From JACCVG01 sp963790245 (GTDB lineage: Bacteria > Actinomycetota > Thermoleophilia > Solirubrobacterales > Thermoleophilaceae), in assembly GCA_963790245.1 (NCBI GenBank), contig CAWBNP010000002.1, forward strand, positions 2,301,720-2,365,719: a stretch of 64,000 nt of DNA, in the 5' to 3' direction. The notes under the pieces are model-generated. The model had not been told where the DNA came from. It did not search any database and worked only from the letters and a program-made list of their open reading frames with translations. Shown one piece after another: positions 52,513 through 61,283 of the stretch. Positions within the stretch are counted from its first letter, which is position 1. Each line of letters starts with the position of its first letter. A program made the translations under genes and the position numbers.

Positions 52513-53704
52513 CGATCGGGTGGAACTGCTGGTCGTCGGCGGCGGACCGGCCGGCTTCGCGGCGGTCAACGGCTACCGCGATGCCGGTGGTGGCGGGTCG
52601 GTCGCGATGATCGCCGCCGAGCAGCAGCTGCCGTATGAGCGGCCCTCGCTCTCCAAGGAGCTGCTGCGCGGCGAGATCAGCGAATCGGAGGTCTGGCTCG
52701 CGCCTGAGAGCTGGACGGCCGCGCGGGCGGTCCGGTTCGTCAGCGATCTCGCAGTCGCACTGGATCCGGCTAACCATCGCGTGAAGCTCGCCGGCGGACG
52801 AGAGCTCTCCTATTCGACCTGCGTGATCGCCACCGGCGCGGAGCCAACGCGGATTCCGGTCCCGGGTGCCGACGATCCCGGAGTCCGGGTGCTGCGCAGC
52901 CTCGAGCAGCTACGCGAGCTCAAGGCCCGGCTGAGCGATCGGGCCGCGGTCGTCGTGATCGGCTCGGGCTTCATCGGGTGCGAAGTCGCCGCGTCATTAC
53001 GCGCCGGCGGCCACCCCGTCGAGCTGATCAGCGGCGAGCGGCTGCCGAACGAGGGCCGCCTGGGCCCCGAGCCGGCCGCGCGCGTGCGCGATTGGCTGCG
53101 CGAAGTGGCGGTCACTCTCCACCTCGACTGCGAGGTCGAGCGGATCACCCGGACCGAGCCTGGCTACGAGGTATCCGGCACAGGAGCGAGCGCAAAAGGG
53201 AGGCTGGTCGTCATGGCCACGGGTGTGACACCGCGATCGGAGCTGGCCGCGGTCGCCGGTGCTCGGATGTCGGAAGACCGGGCGATCTGCGTCGACTCCG
53301 CGATGTGGAGCTCGCTCGACGGCGTGCTGGCGGCCGGCGACGTCGCGTGCGCGGAGAACTCGACCGCCGGGCGAGCGCTGCGGGTCGAGCACTGGGGAGA
53401 TGCTCTGGTCCAGGGCGAGCTCGCAGGGCGGAGCGCCGCCGGCGATCAGTGTTCGTGGGGCGAGGTGCCGGGGTTCTGGTCCTCGATCGGCGCGCGGACG
53501 CTCAAGTACGCGGCCTGGGGCGACGGTTTCGAGGCGATCGACTTCGAATCGCACTCAGGTGGGGGCTTTACGGCGTGGTACCGCAGCGGAGGCGAGCTGG
53601 TCGGCGTGCTTACCCACCATGCTGACGCCGATTACGAGCGTGGACGCGACCTGATCGCGGAGGGAGCGAGGACCGGCGGAGGAGCGCCAGGTTCGTCAAC
53701 CTGA
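52505..53704 (+). CDS. FAD/NAD(P)H-dependent oxidoreductase (ferredoxin reductase-like)
   Basis: A 399-residue disulfide-reductase-fold protein: FAD motif LLVVGGGPAGFAAVNGYRDA, the second GxGxxG in VVVIGSGFIGCEVAASLRAG, ATGVTPRSELA, and LAAGDVACAENSTAGRALRV with the C-terminal FAD-binding GD. The pattern is that of rubredoxin/ferredoxin reductases; it could re-reduce an electron carrier for the flavoprotein half of the fusion gene. The start overlaps the upstream glycosyltransferase stop by eight bases. Confidence 0.87.
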   Translation: MSDDRVELLVVGGGPAGFAAVNGYRDAGGGGSVAMIAAEQQLPYERPSLSKELLRGEISESEVWLAPESWTAARAVRFVSDLAVALDPANHRVKLAGGRELSYSTCVIATGAEPTRIPVPGADDPGVRVLRSLEQLRELKARLSDRAAVVVIGSGFIGCEVAASLRAGGHPVELISGERLPNEGRLGPEPAARVRDWLREVAVTLHLDCEVERITRTEPGYEVSGTGASAKGRLVVMATGVTPRSELAAVAGARMSEDRAICVDSAMWSSLDGVLAAGDVACAENSTAGRALRVEHWGDALVQGELAGRSAAGDQCSWGEVPGFWSSIGARTLKYAAWGDGFEAIDFESHSGGGFTAWYRSGGELVGVLTHHADADYERGRDLIAEGARTGGGAPGSST

Positions 53705-53848
53705 GCACCGGGCAGGTTTACGAGCTGAGCAAGGGGGGAGATTCAGGCCAGCACCCGGCGTGAAGAGCGGGCGGGTGCAGCACACATCCAGGGGACGGCA
53801 GCTCACGACCAGGAGCGCGCCGGCCGATGGCTCAGCGAAAGGACCCCG

Positions 53849-54631
53849 TTGCCACCGGCTCAGATTTCCCCGTGCTTGGATCGCGAGACCCGGTTGGGCC
53901 CTCGGTCGGATGCTCGGCGAACTACCTGCCGACCGGACATCGAAACGGATTTCAGGGACGAGCTCGTCCACACCCACATGCCGCTCGCTCGTAAACTTGC
54001 CCGGCGTTATCGCCACAGCGGAGAGCCGCTCGAGGATCTCGAACAGGTCGCCTATCTCGCGCTGGTGAAGTGCGTCGACCGTTACCGATCTGATCGTGGC
54101 CCGATCCAGGCCTACATCGTCTCGTGCGTACTCGGTGAGCTCAAGCGCCACTTTCGAGATCACGGCTGGGCGCTCCACGTCCCGCGCGGCGCCAAGGAGA
54201 ACTATGGCCGGGTTAAGTCCATCATCGAAGACTTCACCAGCGAGCAGGGCTCGATGCCGAGCCCCAGGGAGATCGCGACCGCGTGCGGCCTCGACCTGGA
54301 GCTGGTGATTGAGGCCCTCGAGCTTCAGTCCGCATACAGCCCCAGGTCGCTCGATGCTCCGACGAACTTCTCCGACGCGGACTCCCCAAAACTCGTCGAG
54401 GCGCTCGGGGCAGACGACGAGCGTTTCGCGATAATTGACGAACTCGCCTCGGCAGCGCCGGCGTTCGCCGAGCTGCCCCCGCGTGAGCAGCGCATCCTGC
54501 ACATGCGCTTTGCCGAGGACCTCACCCAGGTCCAGATCGCCAAGCGAGTCGGCCTCTCGCAGATGCATGTTTCCCGCCTGATACGCGATTCGCTTGCGAA
54601 GCTTCACGGTTCACTCCATGAGGCGGCATGA
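53849..54631 (+). CDS. SigB/SigF-type RNA polymerase sigma factor
   Basis: About 260 residues with sigma region 2 (THMPLARKLARRYRHSGEPL, EDLEQVAYLALVKCVDRYRS), region 3 (PRGAKENYGRVKSIIEDFTS ... SPREIATACGLDLELVIEAL) and region 4 with the HTH QIAKRVGLSQMHVSRLIRDS. This order and length fit the stress/sporulation sigma group that recognises GTTT/GGGTA promoters. A TTG start after GAAAGGA is proposed because no ATG fits. No anti-sigma gene is adjacent; a STAS antagonist is at 34.4 kb. Confidence 0.9.
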   Translation: MPPAQISPCLDRETRLGPRSDARRTTCRPDIETDFRDELVHTHMPLARKLARRYRHSGEPLEDLEQVAYLALVKCVDRYRSDRGPIQAYIVSCVLGELKRHFRDHGWALHVPRGAKENYGRVKSIIEDFTSEQGSMPSPREIATACGLDLELVIEALELQSAYSPRSLDAPTNFSDADSPKLVEALGADDERFAIIDELASAAPAFAELPPREQRILHMRFAEDLTQVQIAKRVGLSQMHVSRLIRDSLAKLHGSLHEAA

Positions 54632-54767
54632 GGGACGCGCTAGAATTGACAATCGATCACGGTGCCCAGCCCGGCCGGCTTGTCATTGGGTTCCCTCACC
54701 GCTCTCTGTCCACGCTTCTGTGCAGCCTCGCGGTACCCCATGACGAGAAGCTGAAAGGCGAGTAGGC

Positions 54768-55166
54768 ATGGAGGCACCACCGAAGCGACTCTCGCCCAGC
54801 GAGGAGTTATCGAATGCGTTGGTTGTGATCTTCAAGGAGTACGTCGGACGCGGGCCGACAAAAGCCCGTGTGCTCATACACGGAGATGTCGTTCTGGGGT
54901 TGTTCTCCGACACCCTTACAAAGGCCGAACGCACCCTGATGCGCAACGGCGATGGCGAGATCGTTCGGACCCTGCGGCGCAAGTTTCAGGACACGATGCG
55001 GTCAGAGATGACCGCCGCGGTCGAGCGTGTCGTGGGCCGCACGGTAGTCGCGTTCATGAGCGACAACCACCTCGATCCCGATGTCGCCGGCGAGTTGTTT
55101 CTGCTCGCGCCGCTCGATCCGGGGTCCGGGCGCGACCGCGCGCATGAATCTCCCGCTATCGGGTAG
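54768..55166 (+). CDS. DUF2294-type protein
   Basis: A 132-residue protein whose middle (ALVVIFKEYVGRGPTKARVL, HGDVVLGLFSDTLTKAERTL, MRNGDGEIVRTLRRKFQDTM) follows the DUF2294 pattern of a GxGPxxAxVxxxxD..v..LxGxLTxxE..L..G. It is linked in literature I know only to gas-vesicle or stress contexts without proven function. It follows the sigma factor by 136 bases and may be part of its regulon. GAAAGGCGAGTAGGC precedes the ATG. Confidence 0.8.
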   Translation: MEAPPKRLSPSEELSNALVVIFKEYVGRGPTKARVLIHGDVVLGLFSDTLTKAERTLMRNGDGEIVRTLRRKFQDTMRSEMTAAVERVVGRTVVAFMSDNHLDPDVAGELFLLAPLDPGSGRDRAHESPAIG

Positions 55167-55411
55167 ACCGCAGCTGTCTCCTGCGAGAGACACATGGGCC
55201 GCGCAGGACTGCCGGGGTCCGAGCCCCCTAGGGACTGCCGTGGCCCATCCAACGCGGACGGCCTGAACAGCGACCGCGACCGCGAAGGCGAGCCGGAGCG
55301 CCGGGAGCAGCGCTCCGATGATCTACCGAACCGAACTCGAGGCCCTCGCCGCCGTCGCTGATCTGGTCATTTCGACGGTTGGATGGCACCCCGCGAGTAG
55401 GCTCGCGAGGC

Positions 55412-56005
55412 ATGGATTTGGTCGCACACGTGCTGAGCGGCGGGTGGGCCTCGGGGGTGAACGCTTACCTAACGGTTGCCGTGCTGGCGCTGCTCGGTCG
55501 CTCCGGCGCGGTGGAGGTACCCGACGCGCTGAACTCCGACCTCCTTCTCTATGGGTCACTTGCGATGTTCGCCGTGGAGTTTGTGGCCGACAAGATCCCC
55601 TTCCTGGACAGCGCCTGGGATTCGGTCCATACGGTGGTGCGGCCGGCGATCGGCAGTGCGCTCGGCGTCGCGTTTGCAGGCGACGCGAACGTCAGCGGGC
55701 TCGACGAGGTCCTGGCCGGGGCGGGATCGGGGACGACTGCGCTCGCCAGCCACGCGGTCAAGGCGGGGCTTCGCCTCGGCATCAACTCCTCACCGGAGCC
55801 CATCTCAAACACCGTGGCGAGCCTCGTCGAAGACGGCCTGGTCGCGGCGATCACGGCTTTCTCACTCGAGAATCCTGAGCTCGCCGCCGCCCTCGCGCTG
55901 GTCCTGCTGGTGGCGGGGGCGGCGGTCGTCTTCGTGATCTGGTCGCGTGTCCGGCGGGCGCTGGGACGGCTGCGCGAGTGGCTCCCGTTCGGGCCGCGCG
56001 GATGA
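55412..56005 (+). CDS. DUF4126-type membrane protein
   Basis: A 197-residue protein with hydrophobic helices and the conserved starts SGGWASGVNAYLTVAVLALL, VEFVADKIPFLDSAWDSVHT and RPAIGSALGVAFAG, the family signature of DUF4126 (GxxxGxxxxLPxL, ..DK.P..D...D...). A last transmembrane helix (LAAALALVLLVAGAAVVFVI) precedes a basic tail. Function unknown. TAGGCT eight bases before the ATG is a possible -10 box. Confidence 0.83.
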   Translation: MDLVAHVLSGGWASGVNAYLTVAVLALLGRSGAVEVPDALNSDLLLYGSLAMFAVEFVADKIPFLDSAWDSVHTVVRPAIGSALGVAFAGDANVSGLDEVLAGAGSGTTALASHAVKAGLRLGINSSPEPISNTVASLVEDGLVAAITAFSLENPELAAALALVLLVAGAAVVFVIWSRVRRALGRLREWLPFGPRG

Positions 56006-56124
56006 GGGGAGTAAGGGCTGGGCGCTGAAAGTTCGCCCCGGCGGGCGATCGAGCCACAGGGTCTATAGCGCTTGCTCAGACAGAGTCTGTCGTCGAGGCG
56101 ACACTTAGCGAGGGCCAAAGCAAC

Positions 56125-56130
56125 TACCCT
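56125..56130 (+). promoter_or_regulatory. -10 box TACCCT of a leaderless FG-GAP protein transcript
   Basis: TACCCT ends six bases before the ATG at 56137; no ribosome binding site lies between. Confidence 0.45.
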
Positions 56131-56136
56131 CCGGCG

Positions 56137-57903
56137 ATGCGGAAGGGATGGAGCCAGGTCGCAGTGCCGGGCTTGCTGGTTCTCGCAACCGGTGGCATCG
56201 GTCTCGAGGGGGCGGGGGCTCAGACATCGGTGTGCGAGCGTCCCGGCGGGAGCGGTCGGATCTGCCCGATCGAAGAGCTTCGCGTGGGCGGGGAGCCGAT
56301 CGATTTGACCCTCGCGTTCCTCGGGCCCGACGCGCTCCTAACAGAGCGCCCGCAGATCCTCGTCGGACGCCGCAGTGGAGTGGCGCGCGTCTACGCACCA
56401 CGGCCAGGCGATGGGGTCGACTACGGAGCCGCTGGGACCCTCGATGCAGGCTTTGATGCGCTCGAGGCCGTCGAGGCCTTCGAGTCTGGGGCGCCCAGGC
56501 CTCCCGGGAGCACGATCCCCGACAGCCGATCGGCTCCAGACCTGGTCGCAATGCTGGGCACCGTTCGCCGTGAGAGCGACAGGCTTGCGCTCTTCAGTGG
56601 GATCGGCCCGCCCGCCCAGGTCTTCGGGCTCGGCAACGCTCGCGGCGCCTCCTTTGCAAGCGCCGATTTAGACGGCAACGGAGCCGGCGACATGCTCGTG
56701 AGCACCCCCGCCACTCGTCGGGTTCGCGTGTTCCTGGCAGGCCCTGACGGTGTCTTTGGCGAGTTGCCCCCGGTCAGGCTGCCGACTTCGAGAGTCTCCG
56801 CGATCGCGGCGCGCGATTTTGACGGCGACGGGGATCCGGACCTCGCGGCGGTGTCCGAGCGCTCAGATCGCGTGCTGTTGCTTGCCGGTGACGGCGCCGG
56901 GGGCCTGGCCCCGGCAAAGACCGTCTATGACGGGGGCTTGCTGGATCTGCGCGGCGCTCCGGCGACCGGCGATCTTGACAACGACGGCGCGAGCGACGAA
57001 CTCGTGATCGGTACGCGCAATGACATCGTCGCGCTCTCTTTTGGACCCGATGGCAGCGCGGGCGCGACTCTCAGTCCGGGCGTCGGCGGCCTTGGCGATA
57101 TCGAAGCGCAGGAGATCACCGGCGATGGGGCCGAGGATGTGATCGGGGCCAGCGGCGAGATCCTCATAAACCGCGGCTCGGGCAGGTTCGATCTCGCCGG
57201 CGGCCAGCTCGCGCGCGCACTGCTCGAGCGCGCGCCGGCAGCTCCGGTCTTCGCCCGACTGGACGGCGACGAACTGCTCGATGCGATCGTGCTGAGCGCC
57301 GACCGCCGCCTCGCGCTCTACCTGAGCGACCCAAAGCGGGTGGAGGGGCCGCCGCGCGCCGGCGCTCAATTGCTCGCGCGGACGATCGCCGGGCGCGTGC
57401 TGGTTCAAGCGCCAGGTGAGCTGACGTTGCGAGAGCTACGCGAGGAAGAAGCGCTGCCGATCGGCACGCTCTTTGATACAAGCAGCGGAGAGGTAAGAAT
57501 CACGGTAGACACCGAGGATGGACTGCGCTCGGCGATCTACACGGGCAGCGCTTTTTTCGCCCGCCAGGACCGTGGCCGATCGGATGAGCTGATCGCTGAG
57601 CTTCCCGGAGAGCTCAGTTGCGAGCGTGGGCACGCCATCCGAAGCGCGGCCGCCCGGCTCGAGAAGACTAAAAGCCAAAAGGCAAGACGCGGGATTTTCA
57701 CTCGCGCCACGCGGGGTAAGGCGGGCACGAAGACCCGCCACGGCCGCGCAATTGACCGCGGGACCGAATGGCAAACAACCGAAACCTGCGCCGGCACGCG
57801 GTTCAGGGTCGAGTCCGGATCGATCGAGGTGACCGACTTCGCGGATGGCAGCACGCGAATCTTGCGCGGGTCGGGCGAGACCTACTTCGCGCGCTCGAGG
57901 TAG
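56137..57903 (+). CDS. Secreted FG-GAP/VCBS-repeat protein with FecR-like C-terminus
   Basis: 588 residues: a signal peptide (VAVPGLLVLATGGIGLEGAG), then about five FG-GAP calcium-loop repeats (ADLDGNGAGDMLVSTP, RDFDGDGDPDLAAV, GDLDNDGASDELVIG, ARLDGDELLDAIVL) folding as a beta-propeller. The C-terminal part resembles a FecR domain (LPIGTLFDTSSGEVRITVDT, GTRFRVESGSIEVTDFADGS). FecR-domain proteins are often encoded next to CHASE2-type sensors. The stop precedes the adenylate cyclase start by eight bases, suggesting that the secreted protein is a ligand or regulator for it. Confidence 0.82.
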   Translation: MRKGWSQVAVPGLLVLATGGIGLEGAGAQTSVCERPGGSGRICPIEELRVGGEPIDLTLAFLGPDALLTERPQILVGRRSGVARVYAPRPGDGVDYGAAGTLDAGFDALEAVEAFESGAPRPPGSTIPDSRSAPDLVAMLGTVRRESDRLALFSGIGPPAQVFGLGNARGASFASADLDGNGAGDMLVSTPATRRVRVFLAGPDGVFGELPPVRLPTSRVSAIAARDFDGDGDPDLAAVSERSDRVLLLAGDGAGGLAPAKTVYDGGLLDLRGAPATGDLDNDGASDELVIGTRNDIVALSFGPDGSAGATLSPGVGGLGDIEAQEITGDGAEDVIGASGEILINRGSGRFDLAGGQLARALLERAPAAPVFARLDGDELLDAIVLSADRRLALYLSDPKRVEGPPRAGAQLLARTIAGRVLVQAPGELTLRELREEEALPIGTLFDTSSGEVRITVDTEDGLRSAIYTGSAFFARQDRGRSDELIAELPGELSCERGHAIRSAAARLEKTKSQKARRGIFTRATRGKAGTKTRHGRAIDRGTEWQTTETCAGTRFRVESGSIEVTDFADGSTRILRGSGETYFARSR

Positions 57904-57911
57904 GTCGAGCG

Positions 57912-59639
57912 ATGTCTGCGCGTGCGCGTCCGTTACTGGTCGCCACCGTACTGATCGCTGGCGCCTGCTGCGCGCTCTATCTCGCCGGCTCGCTCGCGCC
58001 GCTCGAGCAAGCGACGGTGGATACGCGCTTTCAGCTGCGCGGTGAGCAGGACCCACCCGAGGATCTGGTGCTAGCGCTTATCGACGAGCAGACGCTCAGG
58101 CGAACGGGCGTGACGGGGTCCCAGATCCCCCGACGGTGGCACAGGGAGGCGCTTGAACGTCTCAACGCCGAGGATGTTGGTCTTGTCGTCTATGACCTGC
58201 TCTTCGAGGTCCCAAGCGCCGACCTGGCAAGCAAGGGAGACATTGCCTTTAGCTACGCGATCAAGGCATCCAAGGCGCCGGTCATTCAGGGTGCGGGCAG
58301 CGGTGAGCGCCCAATCGTCGGTGGCGAGGGAGCCGGGGCGCTTGAAGGTCACGCGCTTTATGACTTTGATCCGCTCGGCCGGGTGGCGCGGGTTCCCTAC
58401 GCCGATGAGGACAACTACATGGCGCTCTCGATTCTCGCCGCGGGCCAGGCACGCGTGTTGGGGGGCGAGTCCAGGCCGTCAATCGCCCGTTCTGAGCTCC
58501 CGGAGGATCCGTTCTTGATCGACTGGAGCGGAGGGTCGGGAAAGATCCCCGCCTTCTCCTTTGCGGAGCTGCTCGATTCGGGCTTCTCACGCGATCTGAA
58601 GGGCAAGACGGTCCTGATCGGCACGGCGCTTGAAGTCGGCTCTGACAAACAGTCAACCGCGGTGGACGTCGAGATGGCGGGCGTCGAGGTCCAGGCAAAC
58701 GCGATTGCGACCGCACTTGCGGGCTTTCCGCTGCGCGAGGCACCGGGGCTGATCGGTGTCCTGATGATTGGCTTTTGTGCGTTTCTCCCGCCACTTGCGG
58801 GGCTCAGTGGCAGGCGCCTAGCGCTGCCGCTGGCCACCACCATCACTGCAGTGGGGCTCGCGCTCGGCGGCCAGCTCCTGTTCGGCGCCGGGCTCCTGGT
58901 GCCGCTTGTCTACCCGGCGCTCGCGCTTGGGCTCGGGCTCGCAGCGACGCTGCTCTACTTGCAGGCAAGCGCCGAGCGCCGGGCAGCTCGCGCGCGCTCG
59001 GCGCTGCGGCGATTTGTGCCCGCCTCGATGGTCGAAGCGGCGCTCGCCGGAGTCGGTCAGGACCTGCGCCTGGCCGCCGAGCGCCGGGTCTGCAGTGTCC
59101 TGTTCTGTGACCTCGTCGGTTTCGTGCGCTTTGCTGAGTCGCGCGGCCCCGAGGTCGTCGTCGAGGTGCTAAATCGCTACTTCGTCGAGGTATCCCAAGC
59201 GATCGAGGAGCAGGGCGGGACGATCATCGCCTTCCTCGGCGACGGAGTCATGGCCGTCTTCGGCGCCCCGCTTGACCAACCAGACCACGCCGACCGGGCA
59301 CTGGCCGCGGCGCGCTCGATCTCGACCGATTCGATCGACGCGCTCAACCGATGGCTCTCCTCACGCGGGATCGCCCAGCGCTTTGAGATCGGGGTCGGGG
59401 TCAACTCAGGCGAGGTGATGGCCGGCAACGTCGGCTCTGATGAGCGGCTTGAGTACGCCGCCGTCGGTGATGCGACCAACACCGCAGCAAGGCTTCAGGC
59501 GGCTACTCGTGAGCGTCCCGAGGCTGTGCTCATCTCAAACGCAACCCGCGAGCTACTGACCCGGCCGGCTGGGCTAAACGAGGTCGGCTCGGTCAGCCTG
59601 CGCGGGCGCTCAGACCCGATCCGGGCCTTTACGATCTGA
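57912..59639 (+). CDS. CHASE2-domain class III adenylate cyclase
   Basis: 575 residues: N-terminal transmembrane helix, extracellular CHASE2 sensor (QATVDTRFQLRG, VVYDLLFEVPS, GRVARVPYADEDNYMALSIL), three transmembrane helices (LIGVLMIGFCAFLPPLAGLS and after) and a cytoplasmic class III cyclase domain. The latter has CDLVGFVRFAES (metal Asp), FLGDGVMAVFGAP (second Asp) and AAVGDATNTAARLQ, the last with an Asn/Arg transition-state pair, and FVPASMVEAAL before it. It should make cAMP in response to an extracellular signal. Its 3' end overlaps the convergent Crp gene. Confidence 0.92.
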   Translation: MSARARPLLVATVLIAGACCALYLAGSLAPLEQATVDTRFQLRGEQDPPEDLVLALIDEQTLRRTGVTGSQIPRRWHREALERLNAEDVGLVVYDLLFEVPSADLASKGDIAFSYAIKASKAPVIQGAGSGERPIVGGEGAGALEGHALYDFDPLGRVARVPYADEDNYMALSILAAGQARVLGGESRPSIARSELPEDPFLIDWSGGSGKIPAFSFAELLDSGFSRDLKGKTVLIGTALEVGSDKQSTAVDVEMAGVEVQANAIATALAGFPLREAPGLIGVLMIGFCAFLPPLAGLSGRRLALPLATTITAVGLALGGQLLFGAGLLVPLVYPALALGLGLAATLLYLQASAERRAARARSALRRFVPASMVEAALAGVGQDLRLAAERRVCSVLFCDLVGFVRFAESRGPEVVVEVLNRYFVEVSQAIEEQGGTIIAFLGDGVMAVFGAPLDQPDHADRALAAARSISTDSIDALNRWLSSRGIAQRFEIGVGVNSGEVMAGNVGSDERLEYAAVGDATNTAARLQAATRERPEAVLISNATRELLTRPAGLNEVGSVSLRGRSDPIRAFTI

Positions 59640-60292
59640 GCTGACTCGATCAGGCGGAGAGGCGCGTCGGCGAGGACGATCCGCCCTCGACCGAGCTGCA
59701 GGCGGCCGGCTCTCGCCTCGGCGGCGAGGGCCTCTGAGGCGACCTGGCGCGATGTTCCCGCCAGCTGGGCGATCTGCTCCTGGGTAAGCGGGATCGTTAC
59801 CTGGCCTGCGCCGTCTGCGTAGCTGCGTGCCAGCTGATCGACGCAGGTCAGTACGCGCTCGGCCGCGGGAACGAAGCTGAGATCCATGACCTGGCGGGTC
59901 AGCCGCCGCATCTGGTTTGCGAGGATCGCGATCAGGACGTCGCTGACCTGGGGATTTTCGCGGCGGAGGCGACCGAAGTCCGATCCAAGCAGCGCGAGGG
60001 TGCGGCCGTCTTCGAGCGCGACCACGTCTGCCGAGCGGCGAGCGCCGTCAGAAAGCAGCGCGAGCTCACCGAAGTAGTCACCGGGTCCAAGGATCGCGAG
60101 CATCCGCGTCTCACCCCGGCTTGTCCTGGCCTGGATTGCGAAGCGGCCGGACTGGATGAAGTGCAGTGTCTCTGCGAGGTCACCTTCGCGAAACAGGACC
60201 TCCCCGCGACGCCAGGAGCGCCCGACTGCGAGTTGGATGACCGAGCGTTGTGTCTCTTCGGAGACGCCATCGAGCAGCTTCCAAGTGGCCAT
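59495..60292 (-). CDS. Crp/FNR-family transcription regulator
   Basis: 265 residues: cNMP-binding beta-roll (MATWKLLDGVSEETQRSVIQ, LHFIQSGRFAIQARTSRGET, ILGPGDYFGELALLSDGARR) and a helix-turn-helix with ERVLTCVDQLARSYADGAGQ, then QEQIAQLAGTSRQVASEALA. The ligand-pocket sequence GELALLSDGARRSADVVAL fits a cyclic-nucleotide site. It lies convergently next to the CHASE2 cyclase, so it is the natural receptor candidate. The last 50 residues run 145 bases into the cyclase gene; the true stop may be upstream. Confidence 0.86.
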   Translation of the reverse strand: MATWKLLDGVSEETQRSVIQLAVGRSWRRGEVLFREGDLAETLHFIQSGRFAIQARTSRGETRMLAILGPGDYFGELALLSDGARRSADVVALEDGRTLALLGSDFGRLRRENPQVSDVLIAILANQMRRLTRQVMDLSFVPAAERVLTCVDQLARSYADGAGQVTIPLTQEQIAQLAGTSRQVASEALAAEARAGRLQLGRGRIVLADAPLRLIESAQIVKARIGSERPRRLTEPTSFSPAGRVSSSRVAFEMSTASGRSRVAA

Positions 60293-60535
60293 AGCCAACC
60301 TTCCCATACCGCACCGCGCCGACCTGTCGCGCCCTGGACGGGTGCGCTGTCGCCGCGGCGACACACCGCCAGGAGATCGCGCTTGAAGCTTGTGCGCACT
60401 ACAGCGAGCACAAGGAGGCGGCGATGCGACGAGCACTCGTAGAACCGGCGGCATGGCGCAGGACCTGGCGGTGGCGCTATTCGCGCTGTTGGCCGCGCAG
60501 AGCGCGCTTGACCGCGCACAGCAACGAGCGCCTCG

Positions 60536-61274
60536 ATGAGCGCAGCCAGAAAGCATGGGCCATCGCCCACGCGCAAAGACTCAGCCGTGCAGGAAGCAAG
60601 CTTTGCACTCCTCGGCGAGCTCTCGGCCGGGCAACGGGTCCAGGTCCGATCCTGCGCGATTGAGCGCCGCTGGCTTGAGGGCGAGTTGGTGTTTCGCCGC
60701 GGCGACTACGCCCGTGGGCTCCACCTCGTCGACTCTGGGCGCTTTGCAATCGAGATCGAGCCGGCGCGCATCCTGGGGCTCGTCGGCCCCGGCGCAAGCT
60801 TCGGGGAGCTCGGCGTACTCGCTCGAGCACGACGGCGCTCGGCCGATGTCCGGGCGCTAGAGCCGGCCCGCACGCTCGTGATCCTTGACACGGATCTGGA
60901 ACGGCTTCGCGCCGAGATCCCATGCCTTTCGGCCGCCCTCGACGCGCAGGCGGCTGAGACGGTCGATCGGCTCACTGGTCAGCTTCTCGAGCTGCAGCTC
61001 CGCACAGCCCGCGAGCGGGTCCTGAATGCTGTGGCTCGGTTGACCGGAGCTCTACGAGGCCCGATCTGACCTGTCTGTTGTGATTCCCCAGACACAGGAG
61101 TTCGTCGCAAGACTCGCTGCGACCTCACGGCAGGTTGTCTCTGAGACGCTCGCCGAGGAGGCCGCGCGGGGCTCACTCCAACTCGGTCGGGGTGAGATCA
61201 CGGTGATTGATCTGCTGCGTTTCCGCAGAATCGCCTTGGCTTCGCAGGCAGTCCTCAGATTCGGCCGGGCCTAG
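60536..61274 (+). CDS. Second Crp-type regulator, one frameshift
   Basis: The first segment is a cNMP-binding domain (MSAARKHGPSPTRKDSAVQE, LVDSGRFAIEIEPARILGLV, GPGASFGELGVLARARRRSA), the second a helix-turn-helix (FVARLAATSRQVVSETLAEE, LQLGRGEITVIDL). One slip near 61045 joins them. The cNMP domain shows more deviations than its neighbour (shorter beta-roll, no obvious cyclic nucleotide contacts), so it may bind nothing or another ligand. It is divergent from the first Crp gene over a 243-base interval that probably contains shared control sites. Confidence 0.75.
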
Positions 61275-61283
61275 CGTCGCGGC

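Noticed and set aside
55194..55361. 55-codon Arg-rich frame starting MGRAGLPGSEPP
   Set aside because: No ribosome binding site, no -10 box, biased composition expected of random GC-rich DNA, and no motif.
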